Positions 49,773 to 60,778 of a stretch of 64,000 bases of DNA are shown here, piece after piece. Position numbers and translations under genes: made by a program. The DNA is taken from assembly GCA_024500155.1 (NCBI GenBank), contig CM044877.1:75658001-75722000 (forward strand), given 5' to 3'. The stretch is from Chenopodium formosanum (Eukaryota > Streptophyta > Magnoliopsida > Caryophyllales > Amaranthaceae). The notes beneath the pieces are model-generated. The model worked only from the letters and a program-made list of their open reading frames with translations, had not been told where the DNA came from and did not search any database. Each line of letters opens with the position of its first letter. The stretch's first letter is position 1.

Positions 49773-51170
49773 CTAGATTAGTCCCGTGCGATGCACGGAA
49801 ATATAGAGTATATATATTTTATGTATTATTACGTATCAGAAAAATTATTGAGATATAACCATTAGTTGTAAATGCTAATTTTATAAAATTAATTTTGAAG
49901 AAGAACAAACCGAACATGAAAATTTAAGCACATACATAAAAGTTAGATTTTTAATATACGAGTTTAATTAAGCAAATAAATAATGATTTTAAACTTGTAA
50001 TATATACAAGGAAAATAGAAAAAATGTAGGAAAAATTGATTCTAATAATCCCACCTTTAGCCGGTTCGCTGTTAATAATCCTACCTTTTGATTATTATCT
50101 AATAATCCCACCTTATAGACGATTTTCTTCTATTGGTCCCTAACCTGTTGGTAACCGATTTTGATAGGTGAATGTGTTACGTGTCACATTGTGATAGGTT
50201 GAAAATTATTATTTCTTAAAAAAAAAATTAAAAAAAAAACCCTCAACCACCCAACCCCTAACGCCACCCATCATCCCAACTTCCGGCAGGGGCCGTCTTT
50301 TCCCACCCCTCCACCCTCTGGCAACCCTCTTTCCAACCCTCACCACCACCTGAATTTTCCACTCTCCACGACCTACCCAACGACGACAACGCCTATCCTC
50401 CTTGTAATCCACCACAATACAATAAAATCAATTAATTACCAGTGCTTCAAAATGATTATCAATTGAAGAAACCTCTTCTCTAATGGAAACCAAAGCATCA
50501 GCATCGTGAATGAGGGTAGGCATTGTCGTCGTTGGGTGGGTCGTGTCGAGGGGAAGATTCCGGTGGTGGTGAGGATGGGAAAGGACGGTTGCCGGTGGGA
50601 GGAGGGGTGGGAAAGGACGGTTGCCGGAAGTTAGGATGGGGTGGCGTGAGGTTGGGATGGCTGGGTATGTTATTTTTATCTATTTTTAATTTTTCTTTTT
50701 ATCTTTTAATTGATTTTTGTCCAATTATGTAATAACACATGTCTGTTAAATTAAAAATAAAAAAATTTACCCATTGTACAGGTAACCGGTCAAAAGGGAC
50801 CGTTAGAAGAAAATCGCCTATAAAGGTGGGATTATTAGATAATAATCAAAAGGTGGGATTATTAACAGCGAACCGATCAAAGGTGAGATTATTAGAATCA
50901 ATTTTTCCAAAAATGTATACATTGAAGTATTTTGTTCGATGAAGCATAAGGGAAAGATGTATTAATTAGATACCAATAGTTGGTGATAGAAGAAAAATAA
51001 ATAAATTAAAGAGTATAGATAAATTGAGAGGAGGAAAAATTAAATTTGAAATTTGAAACCAAAGAAAATATAATGACGTCAAATTTTTATTTAGGCGGGA
51101 AAATTTTTCTTATAAAGCTGCCACGTGGACAACATGATGTCAGCGATTGTTCTTTTAGTTTATTTATAGA
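49773..51170 (-). mobile_element. Non-autonomous Helitron split by a Mutator-like MITE
   Basis: Minus strand: starts TCTATAAATAAACTAAAAG after A (51171) and ends hairpin CCGTGCATCGCACGG, GACTAAT, CTAG before T (49772). These are canonical Helitron ends. Removing the nested element leaves about 510 bp with no coding region. Just beyond, at 51193, a plus-strand sequence TCTATAATAATATTATTAAA looks like another Helitron 5' end. Confidence 0.8.
50029..50908. mobile_element. Mutator-like MITE, 880 bp, inside the Helitron
   Basis: Arms of about 130 bp begin GGAAAAATTGATTCTAATAA on both sides; exact 9-bp TSD AAAAATGTA at 50020-50028 and 50909-50917. The interior has a second, GC-richer inverted repeat (GTCGTCGTTGGGTGG.. 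against its complement, about 50255-50400 and 50525-50660), perhaps a captured sequence duplicated in inverse. Confidence 0.88.
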
Positions 51171-52354
51171 TTCATATCTATAATATAATAATCTATAATA
51201 ATATTATTAAAACACATATGACTAATATGATAATGTCATGTGTCTGCCCTTTTTAATATAATTTGGTGTCATATATGCGCTATGTGTCACCCTATTTTAT
51301 CATCTTTTTCTCACTACATTGAATTGTAGTAATAAACTAATATGGTTAGTAGCCTTTATAAAAAAATACCTCTTTATTGGTGTAATCTTAGTTATATTCG
51401 GAGTATAATAAATTAATAATGTATAATTTACTTGAAAAACTAATCATATGTATAACCTCCCTATTTAGATTTGATACATCTTATTATATGAAGTATATAC
51501 TCCATCCGTTTCTTATTTGTTGCAACAAAGGGAGAAAACACGGATTTCAAGTCAAACCTTTTTAAGCATAATTGTTTAAAAACAAGGGCAAGTAAATAAT
51601 ATAATTAAGCAGGATTAAGGGTGAATAATTAATCTAAAAAAATAAAAATAAACTACCAAACGTCCAGCACCACCATCGACGAACGGGCCACCACCTTCTG
51701 GAACTCTCGCCACCCAGAAGGCCAGAACCACCACCTAGATTCCATATCCACGCCACCCAAACCCACCACCTACGAAGCGAGATTTAGACCTACGAAACCC
51801 AAAACCACTACCTACGAAGCCAGATCTACATCGACAAAGACCCTAGCCCACGCAATACCTACAAAACCACCACCGAAACCCAAACAATCGATTCTAAGTC
51901 AATGACAATCCACAAAATCACCAAAAACCACCATACCAACAAACCCCCCCCCCCCCCCCAAACCACCAAATCCACCCAGCGAAACCACCACCTTTTGGAA
52001 CTCTCGCCACCCAGAATCACCACGCACCCACGTACGAAACCACTAATAAAGAGGCAAAAGCTACCATACCAGATCTGGAACGACAAACAAAACCACCACT
52101 AGATCTAGAACAACAAGTGAAATCACCACCAATGAAACCACCAAAAACCACTAAAAGGGTGGTCTAGAATTTGATTATGCGAGATGAAGAAGATAAAATG
52201 AGAAGATGGAATGAAGGAGCTAGAAAGATAGCGGGGAGATAATTTGAGAAATAATCTGATTATTTAGGTGGGAAGGATTAATTGATGATAAGATATTAGG
52301 AAGTTGATTAATTTTAGGTTAGTGTGAATCCAACCATTAATCAGATTATAATAA

Positions 52355-54550
52355 GGTTGCGTTTGGATATGCGGATTTCATTTCAAATAATAAAATTCAA
52401 ATTCCGAAATTGAAATTCTACATTTCAAATTCAAATCATTTGTTTGGGAAATATGATAATTTCAAATTTAGGATTTCAAATTCAAATACTTGTTTCAAAT
52501 TTAGGATTTGCAAGTTAAAAAGCTCTTTTTCATTTGTAGGAGTGTTTCCTCTCCACAAATTTAAATGGTATCTAGTACCTTTGTAAGGAGCTAGGAAACC
52601 TTCGGCATTAGAATATCCTAAATCAACAAGAAGATACTTATCTGCAATCAGAGAATGTTAACATTTTAATTATACATTCAAACTCACATAACCCAATCTT
52701 TATACAAAATAATAAAAAAATATATATGTTCTTACTTTTAGGCACTTTAAGACCATTAGGCCTACGAAGAGCATCCCGAAGGACACGAGGATCCGATGCA
52801 GATCCTTCTCAACCAGGTAGCACATATGTGAATCGAAGGTTAGGATCACAAGTGGCTAGTACATTAGTGCTAAGGTTCCCTTTCCTATCTCGATAGCGAG
52901 GTCGATCCTCAATTGGCACAGTCATATCAATATGTGTCCCATCAAGAGCTCCTATAACACCTTCGAACCACTTCCATTTATTATCATCAACATAACTAGT
53001 AGTGTGATCGGCTTGTTTGATGTAATATTTCCCTAACTTGAGCATGGATGCAAGAACAACATGAAATTGACGACTAATAGTCTCTCCGGATCGTGCAAAG
53101 AGGGCTTGCATTGTTCTATTTTTCAAATCATGCGCAAGGGTATGAAGAAATAAAGCCACAATTTCTTTTATCGTGACATTTATCGTGGTCTTTAGCCCAC
53201 CTTTAGTTTGTAATACATGACATAACTTCTCAAAACAACGTATATCGAGACGTAATTGCTCTCGACGTATCCTATCATTCCTCAAAGTGTTCATCCATGT
53301 AGCTCTTGTTCTAGAACGCTCGAATTCATTCCATGTTATATCCTTTAATCTATATTTCTTACCATACCATGCTCCTACTACTACCATAATAAAACCTAAA
53401 ACCATCACAAATAAGTCCATTTCATCATCATCATCCCTTGGGCACTTACGTGACACTTGTATATTCAAATCAGACATCCTAAAACATTCATTCCAGACTA
53501 TAAGTCTATAAGTTCAGACCACACAAAACATAGCATCAAATTTAAAGCTACAATTTAAAGTTCAGACCACACAGAACCCCTTAAATCTGATGATATAAGG
53601 AGCAACATACAACAACATACAAGCAGAATTCAAACAAGCATCAACATACAAGCATCTTTTAAACATAACCTACCAAATTTAAATAATACTTGAATGATGG
53701 AAATTAAAATGATGTTTGAATTCTACATCAAACATAACATACAAGTTCATACAAGCAGCATCATATAAGTTCATAATCAAAGTATTACAGTAACATACAA
53801 GCAGAATTCAAACATGCAACAACATATAGGTCTCTTAAATAATAAAAACAGAAATTAAAGCATTAAAATATGAAATAGAAATTGATATGAAATTACAAGT
53901 TCATACAAGCAGCAACATACAACAACAAATCAAGCATTAAAATATGAAATTGAACAACCAAATTACAAATTAAACAACAAATCAACTATTTCTATAATAA
54001 AAAGAAACAAAAACACAAATTGTACCACATAATCGATAAACCCTAGATTATGAAATTGATATTCGATTAGTTAAAAAGAACTACCTCAGAAACTAATTCA
54101 ATGGAGGATAAAAGCTCACAAGCCGGTTCAATGATGGATGCTCACACGCCGACAATCGAGCTGCTTCAATGGAGATGAAGGATCGAGAAAATCGAGTTGC
54201 TTCAATGGAGATGGAGAAAATATCGGGCAAGCTCTTCAATGGAGGAGAGAGAAAATCAAGCTGCTTCAATGGAGATGGAGGATCGAGCTGCTTCAATGGA
54301 GATGGAGGATCGAGAAAATCGAGCATCAAAAAGGGAATAGAGTATGAAAGAGAAAATTAGGGCAAGTGGAGGATTTGAAATGACAATATGTGAGATGGAA
54401 TTTGAAAGTAATTGAGTTGGACTTAGTTTTGTAAAGGCTTGGATTTGCATGGATTTGGCCCAAATACAAATCCAAATGCTTGCATTATCCAAACAGGCCA
54501 TTTGGCCCAAATGAGAATTTCAAATGAAATCCCCATATCCAAACCGACCA
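52355..54550 (-). mobile_element. PIF/Harbinger element, 2.2 kb
   Basis: Inverted ends GGTTGCGTTTGGATATGCGG and TGGTCGGTTTGGATATGGGG, both continuing ATTTCATTT.AAAT; TAA target duplication at 52352-52354 and 54551-54553. It carries a broken transposase gene. Near the right end a degenerate tandem repeat (GCTGCTTCAATGGAGATGGA, about 54164-54320) occurs. No second (Myb-like) ORF was found. Confidence 0.88.
52560..53477 (-). pseudogene. HARBI1/ALP1-like Harbinger transposase, broken
   Basis: From the ATG at 53477 the frame runs 222 residues: a helix-turn-helix-like N-terminal part (FEKLCHVLQTKGGLKTTINV..IKEIVALFLHTLAHDL) and the first DDE block GALDGTHI, then DRPRYRDRKGNLSTNVLATC. The expected Trp after YVLPG is TGA. 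Beyond it the frame continues EGSASDPRVLRDAL..LKVPK to a GT donor (52735). A second exon from 52641 gives KYLLVDLGYSNAEGFLAPYK and GTRYHLNLW, with the second catalytic Asp. Then the sequence breaks off after KELFNLQ, so the block with the third catalytic Glu is missing. A nonsense mutation and a 3' deletion make it inactive. Confidence 0.9.
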
Positions 54551-54621
54551 TAAGGGTAATTGGTAAATTCGACTTTAAAAACTTACTATAAAAAGAAAAA
54601 AAAGATTATTGCAAGAAATAT

Positions 54622-55198
54622 GGAAATTTTGACTTTTACCACCAAAAAATTTGGACAAATTGTTTTTTACCACCTACTATTTTAAAAGTTGTATTTTACC
54701 ACCAAATAAAACTCAAAAAATTATTTTTTACCACCTACCGTTTAGAAAACCGTTAAATCTAACGGAATTTTTTAAATTCTTCGATTTTCATGCCCAAAAT
54801 ATGTTCTTCATAGGCTTAGGGGGGCATTTTGGTCCTACGGCTCCATTTTGAGGTCAAAATTGATAAAAAATGATCGGAAATACCTCGTTTTGCGTGTTTA
54901 AAAATACATCGAATTGCGTGAACACGCAAAACGAGGTATTTCCGATCATTTTTTATCAATTTTGACCTCAAATTGGACCCGCAGGGCTAAAATGCCCCCC
55001 TAAACCTATAAAAAACATATTTTGGGCACGAAAATCGAAGAATGTTTTTTAACACCGTTAGATTTAACGGTTTTCTTAACGGTAGGTGGTGAAAAACAAT
55101 TTTTAGAACATTATTTGGTGGTAAAATACAACTTTTAAAATAGTAGGTGGTAAAAAACAATTTGTCCAAATTTTTTGGTGGTAAAAGTCAAAATTTCC
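54622..55198. mobile_element. Foldback Mutator-like MITE, 577 bp
   Basis: Two arms of about 280 bp are complementary over nearly their full length, starting GGAAATTTTGACTTTTACCA on both sides and meeting near 54910 around a short loop. Exact 9-bp TSD AAGAAATAT at 54613-54621 and 55199-55207. TTTTTACCACCTA-type blocks recur in each arm. A transcript would fold into one long hairpin. Confidence 0.9.
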
Positions 55199-55258
55199 AA
55201 GAAATATAAAGCAACAAAAAAATGACAAATGTTACAACAAATAAGAAACGGAGGTAGT

Positions 55259-56504
55259 ACTAATGAAAGATATATAAATGATTTTATTTTCATTCACTTA
55301 TTAATATTATTCAACATTAACCCTTCTTAATCAATTTGATCAAACATATAAATTTATGATGTGTTAGGTATAATTAACTTGAGTCAATAACTAATGTTTC
55401 TACAAACACAATTAATTGTTGTGCAATGTCCCTCTTTAAAATAACATACAATAATCACAAGTGTGAGGAATGTATAAATTTCAAGGAGGGGCAATAATAA
55501 AAATGAGTCATGTGATTTTGTCATGAGAAGAGATATTGAGGAAAACTAGCCAAATGTATATAATATAGCAACTATTTATGCAAATTTTTTTATGGATGTG
55601 AGTTATTAGAGTTAATTGGTTCAAATTTTTGATGTAATATTTAACATAAACATGAGAATATCAATCTCGTTTATGACTCTCTCACAGCACATACATCAGA
55701 ATAATGAATGAATTACTTTAACACTATTTTGTGATATATTGGGATATATAAAATTAAAGGACACGTTGAAAAATTAAAGAAGAGATAAAAGCGTAACATG
55801 TAACACTAAATAAAAAATAAAATAATAAAAATATCAAATTAAATTACCTCAAACTATACTTACAAGTTACCACCACAATTTGGGATTGTTTTTAAGTTAA
55901 AATAAACTTTGAACCATTTAAAGAGATCAACATTAAATTTTCCTAAAACTAGGCCAACAAACTTGCCATTAATCAAATAAAGATAGAGCTAGCTTTCAGT
56001 ATTCTTCCACCTACTCCAATAATCTAACATGTTTTCACTATATCATGACTACAAAGACGTCATTGCTAATATAATGTACAAAGTATGCTTAATTAAATGA
56101 ATAATTTGCAGAGTTGCAGGTATGCATATGGTAGCCATAACAAAGTATTGGCAAATAGACTAAAAAGAACTTAAGCATTGACCTAAAGAGTTTAGGAAGA
56201 TCTTTGAACTTGGAGAGACTTAGCCATATCATTATGTACTAGACTACTAGTATTGACAATAATATGAAAGACTTGCTTGGCTATGAAGTTAGTTCAAATG
56301 CATAGATTAGTGCGCAATCAACGCGACAAACTTTCCCGCTAGATACTACAAAGGTGAGTGCCAATATAGGCCAAAAGTCATGAAAATGAGATAGGTGATA
56401 AAATAGAGAGATAATGAATATTTAAATTTCTCTCTCTATTATGTGAGAAATATATGTTAAAAGTAGGAATCTAATTAAGGGACGGAGAGAGTACAAATTA
56501 TGAA
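55259..56504. other. Intergenic, no supported gene
   Basis: AT-rich. A Stowaway-type right end (AATTAAGGGACGGAGAGAG, 56473-56491) with no clear partner lies just before the TRIM. Confidence 0.5.
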
Positions 56505-57233
56505 TGTTAGGCCGCCGATGCTTGCTCATACACACACTAGTACAATATTGTACGCTTTGGGCCAAGTCCGCATGGTTTTATTTTTGGACTTCTTCCCAAA
56601 AGGTCTTGTACTAAATTACTAATGTATTGAGCATCACTATTATAAATGGCTTCTTCCCTTGCTATTTCTTCCATGTGGGAGTTGAGATGAAATTCCCAAC
56701 AATCCTTCCCTTCGATAAAAGATCACATCACCATCATGGCCTTCCCTCGAGCGATAAACCCGATCTGTTCCTCGGCCCCTTTTTTAGTAAGGCCAATACA
56801 CCATTAGAACCTGCTGCCTGATTACCTCAGCTACCATGGTTTGCAAATCACCAGACCATATCTACCTACTCCAACCACGAGTTATAGGGCAACCCCTGGT
56901 CTCACCCGCTTAAACACCATCAAGAGGACTTTCGAAACAAAGAGAACATATCACCAAACTTCGAGGACACACAGGAACACCTCACATACTCCACGGTAGC
57001 CACCCACCCTAGTTTGAACCGCCCGACTCTAATACAATTTGTTAGGTCGCCGATGCTTGCTCATATACAGACCAGTATAAAATTGTCTGCTTTGGGTTCA
57101 GCCCGCACGGTTTTGTTTTTGGGATCCTTTTCAAAAGTTCTTGTACTTGTGTATTGAGCATCACTATTATAAATAGCTCCGATCCTTTCCTTGATATCTC
57201 TTCCATGTAGAACTTTGGATTAAATTCCCAACA
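56505..57233 (-). mobile_element. Complete TRIM retrotransposon, 729 bp
   Basis: Two terminal repeats of 197 and 194 bp (56505-56701, 57040-57233), TGTTAGG...CCCAACA on the plus strand. On the minus strand, after the repeat at 57040, comes TGTATTAGAGTCGGGC, close to the Met-tRNA primer site; before the other repeat a purine tract (TCGAAGGGAAGGAT) is seen. So the element reads on the minus strand. The flanking 5-mers ATGAA and AAGAA differ at one base. No coding region; about 340 bp internal. Confidence 0.8.
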
Positions 57234-57351
57234 AAGAAGTTAGAGAAATGTAAGACGATGTAACTCGTATTTAAGAGCTAATTGAGGAGAAAGGGTAGGG
57301 AAATCCTCTTATTTTTAAAGTGTCCCTAATAGGGTAGAGATTAAATAATCT

Positions 57352-57507
57352 CTACTCAAGGTTGGAAGGCTTCGTTTTTACCACTATACCAACACGTTGA
57401 CATACATGCTTCACGGGATCATCGACCCTAAGTGCGAGAAGTTTCAGTGTCTCAGTCACAGTAGCCAGTTGATTCTTAAGATCATTGACTTCTTCTTGAG
57501 TTGCCAT
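57352..57507 (-). pseudogene. gag start of a Tat-type Ty3/gypsy element, truncated
   Basis: Minus-strand ATG at 57507 opens MATQEEVNDLKNQLATVTET followed by LKLLALRVDDP, a coiled-coil-like N-terminus as found in gag of Tat/Ogre-type gypsy elements. The frame stops after 51 residues at 57352-57354 and no further gag or pol blocks follow. Position and strand agree with the LTR and primer site at 60756-60779. Confidence 0.5.
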
Positions 57508-59084
57508 TATCTTCTTAGCCTTCCTCTTTTGACGAATCGGTTTATCAAAAAGCGAGACTTGAATAAAGAGGTTGTCCTTGATTAATCGCCCTTCTCTCCT
57601 TGACCAAGTACTGTGGGAAAGGAATTTGGGGATACTTATTGTTAATTATTGACTCAAACTTTAGTCAACATGCGATGGATAGAGGAAATGAAGAAAAATT
57701 GGAATAAAATGTGAAAGAAGATTTAGATGGAGGGATATGAAGAATTAGGAATAGAATGTACCCCCCAACTCCAATGACGGAAAGACCGACTCATGCATGG
57801 ACCTACGACATGGTCATGGCGATGTACTCAAAGTGTGTGCTAAGACTAGTGAGTGTATGTTAAGACTCGTGTCATGACCATGTGGCTAGACTATGTGACT
57901 AAGACTCGATTAATGACTCAACAAGGTGTTATTGACAGCGAAAATTAACCGAATTAATTAGCAAACTGGTTAATTAGACCCTAGGTGATGACTCGACCAA
58001 TAATCCGAACTGTCGACCAAACGACAGGACTGGCGTCACACCATGGAGCTTGGCGCCAGACAACAGAGCTGTCGTCAGGCGCTACACTTCATAGTGTGGC
58101 GCTACAGCTCAGACCTTGGCGCCAATAGTGGAGCTTCGGCCTGGGACTGTTTTCGGTGTTATTAGTCAACTGGGGTATGCCTAAAGTCGTACTAGGTCAA
58201 TTCCAATTAAAATATTAGACTTTATTGACTCAAATTAATTAATTAATTAATTAATTAGGCAAAGTTCTTTAAGCCATTAATTTATGTAGTCTCAACACAA
58301 GTCAACAAACGGTTAAGAGAAGCATAGAATATATATATGCACAACAAATAATGCACAATTAGTCAAGTAGGCACAATATGATGCAATGGGTTCGCAACCT
58401 CACCATGGCTCTAGTTCTCTAAAGTTCGGGATATAGTTTAGTCAAAGAGGGTCCATGGTTAATTGTCCGGATGCACCGCGCGGAAGCCTAACCGTGAAGG
58501 GTTGGCGCGAGTGGATGGGACACCGCGAGTTTTAGAAAAACTCGCTTCCATGGTTTGGTGAATTCAACATCTCGGATGTACCCTTTGTTGCACGGAGCGT
58601 TCAATTGGGTAGATGGAGCATGAATTCCCAGAGGGTTATGTCCATATGTAGAACACATATGGGTTTCAGAAAAGTGAGAAAAAATTCAGTCAGGAAGTAG
58701 GATCGAGCAAACAATACGAAAAACCGGTCGAAATTAGAACGCATATTTCTGGCTCGGTATTGGGGGAAATTGGCGCCAGCAAACAGAGACTGGTGCCAAC
58801 TTTTAACTGTAGCGCCTGGCGCCAATACTGGCGTCTGGCGCTACGGCTAAAAGTGTGGCGCCAAGCTCTGGCCCCTGACGCTACTTCCCACATGCCTCAG
58901 CAGCTTTCTGTGCTCGATAAAATCTTCCAGTTTCGCGCGGTGTTATTTCAGTCCTAGTTGTGAAAGACATTCCTCAAATTTCCTACGTGTAAAATCCTAT
59001 GTTTTTGACTCATTACGGATGGTCTTTCCAATGAGATCCTTTTTATGCATATGACAATAATGTTAATCAAAATTACGCACATGA
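57508..59084 (-). mobile_element. Leader region of the minus-strand gypsy element
   Basis: Non-coding stretch between gag start and the solo LTR. It holds two clusters of the motif GGCGCCA/TGGCGCTA (about 58025-58140 and 58770-58880), like the cluster inside the LTR at 62820-62935. Confidence 0.5.
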
Positions 59085-59089
59085 AATAC

Positions 59090-60676
59090 TGATAAATCAC
59101 ATTTATATAGGATTTATAGGCACGTTTATGCTAAGTTTATAGTTGCTTTTTAGGTCTTTTAGTCGCTTTTTAGGTCGTAAATACATAAGTTGTTTGTTTT
59201 GTACACTATTACGCTCCGTTTGTGTTTTTCTTAATGTTTCAGGTGATTTTATAGTCATTTGGACGCTTTCGTAGTGTTTGGAGTTGATTCGGATGATATT
59301 TGGATGGAAGCCGATGAATTGAGTTTATTAATTGGAGATCCCATGTTTGTGGATGTTGATTTTGATTAATATGTGCATGAGACATGAATATATCATTCAC
59401 AAGGGTCGTTATGTACTTAACGGAAATGAATTTGAGTTAGAAACGAAGAAAAACGAAGGTTTGTAAAGTTGCAAAACAGACCTTTGATCACTCTTTTGAT
59501 CATAACTTGAGTTCTACAGATCGGATTTAAGTGATTCAAGTTGAATTGGAAACTAGACTTGAAGAGCTTTCCAAAAGTAGGTCACACGCCTATATACAAC
59601 TTATAAATCAGAAGTTACAAGCCTGTGAAGTTTACACAATGCCCAGTAGCCCCGAGCGAGAGCTCGCAAGGTAGCTCGCATAGGCCTTGAGCAATAGCAG
59701 CCCCGAACGAGAGCTCACTCGACCAGGGAGCTATTGCTCCAGTTTACCCACGAAAGCAGCAAGCAAGGGGCATCGTAGCATGTCTTTTGCTTGGCCCTCG
59801 ATTCCATCGAGCATCTTCGTGCCACGTCATCTTCTATCGTCCAATCGTTTGACAACTTGTGTAATTTATATTTTACTTTTCTTTAATTATTTTTAGATTA
59901 GTTTTAGGATAATATAAATACTCCAAGGGATATTATTTTTTCCCTTATGCCTTTTTATACTTTTTATTTTACGTTTATTGTAGTTTCTCTCTAGCCCTAG
60001 TTTTTCATGGACAACTCCATGGATTCCTCCATGGATTTGTCCTTGAATTTATAGAGGTAATTATACTTCTTTACTTTTAATTATGCTTTCTTTATTATTT
60101 CTAGTTTTTATTATTTATTTCATGCTAGAGTAGTTTATTTCTAGGGTTTGGGAATCCATGTTTATACTTTAATTCTTAATTGATATTATTTATGATTTGA
60201 TTATTGATATCTCTAATTGATAGTGTTTTTCTTATTAATCTTGCAACCTGAACAATTGTTTGATTAATTCATGTTAATAAGAGTTTGAATCGAAAGATCT
60301 TACTTTTAGAGGCTTACCTACAATTAGCAATTCTGATTATGTTAGCGACCGAACTGCATATGTTGAATTGAGAGCGTTAAGACCCGACCGTAGGCTTAGC
60401 AATTGCTCTAGATAATTAATTGATTGAATTGTTATTAATATTTGATAGATTAAGAACTATAAACATGGTGAACCATAACCCTAGGTCTTTTTATTAATTA
60501 TTTTTTTCCCTCTTTTAATTTAGACTATATTTTCATCCCAATTTCGTGACATAGTTTAGTTTCTCCATACCTTAGAAGTTAGATTGAATAACCATCTCTT
60601 TGTGGATTCGACCCTACTACATTGTTAGTTGGTTTTGTTAGGAATTTATTTTTGACATGTGTACGACAACCTATCA
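59090..60676 (+). mobile_element. Solo LTR, Athila/Tat-like, 1587 bp
   Basis: TGATAAATCACATTT to ..GACAACCTATCA with exact 5-bp TSD AATAC at 59085-59089 and 60677-60681. The 3' part (GTGGATTCGACCCTACTACA, GTTAGGAATTTATTTTTGAC) is typical of the end of Athila-type LTRs. No primer site follows, so it is a solo LTR. It splits the leader of the minus-strand gypsy element. Confidence 0.85.
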
Positions 60677-60755
60677 AATACTTAGAACTTTTCGAGCCTC
60701 ATCCACTCATTCTAAATCATTGCCGAAACAAATTCAGGAATTAAAATAGAAATCC

Positions 60756-60773
60756 TCCCCAGTGGAGTCGCCA
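60756..60773 (-). other. Primer binding site of the gypsy element
   Basis: On the minus strand, five bases after the LTR end ..CCCTACA, comes TGGCGACTCCACTGGGGA. This matches the TGGCGACTC..GGGGA form of Ogre/Tat primer sites (an arginine-tRNA type by my recollection). Confidence 0.6.
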
Positions 60774-60778
60774 AAAAT

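Larger units (their letters stand above)
51500..55256. mobile_element. Stowaway-type element split by two later insertions
   Basis: Ends CTCCATCCGTTTCTTATTTG and, inverted, CTACCTCCGTTTCTTATTTG, both followed by TTG.AAC; TA flanks (51498-51499, 55257-55258). Without inserts it is about 990 bp. The stretch 51660-52160 is CCACC-rich with a repeated GGAACTCTCGCCACCCAGAA block. Confidence 0.7.

Noticed and set aside
54651..55169. Two open frames (54651-54851 +, 54987-55169 -) with nearly the same translation
   Set aside because: They are the two arms of the foldback MITE read from opposite strands, not genes.
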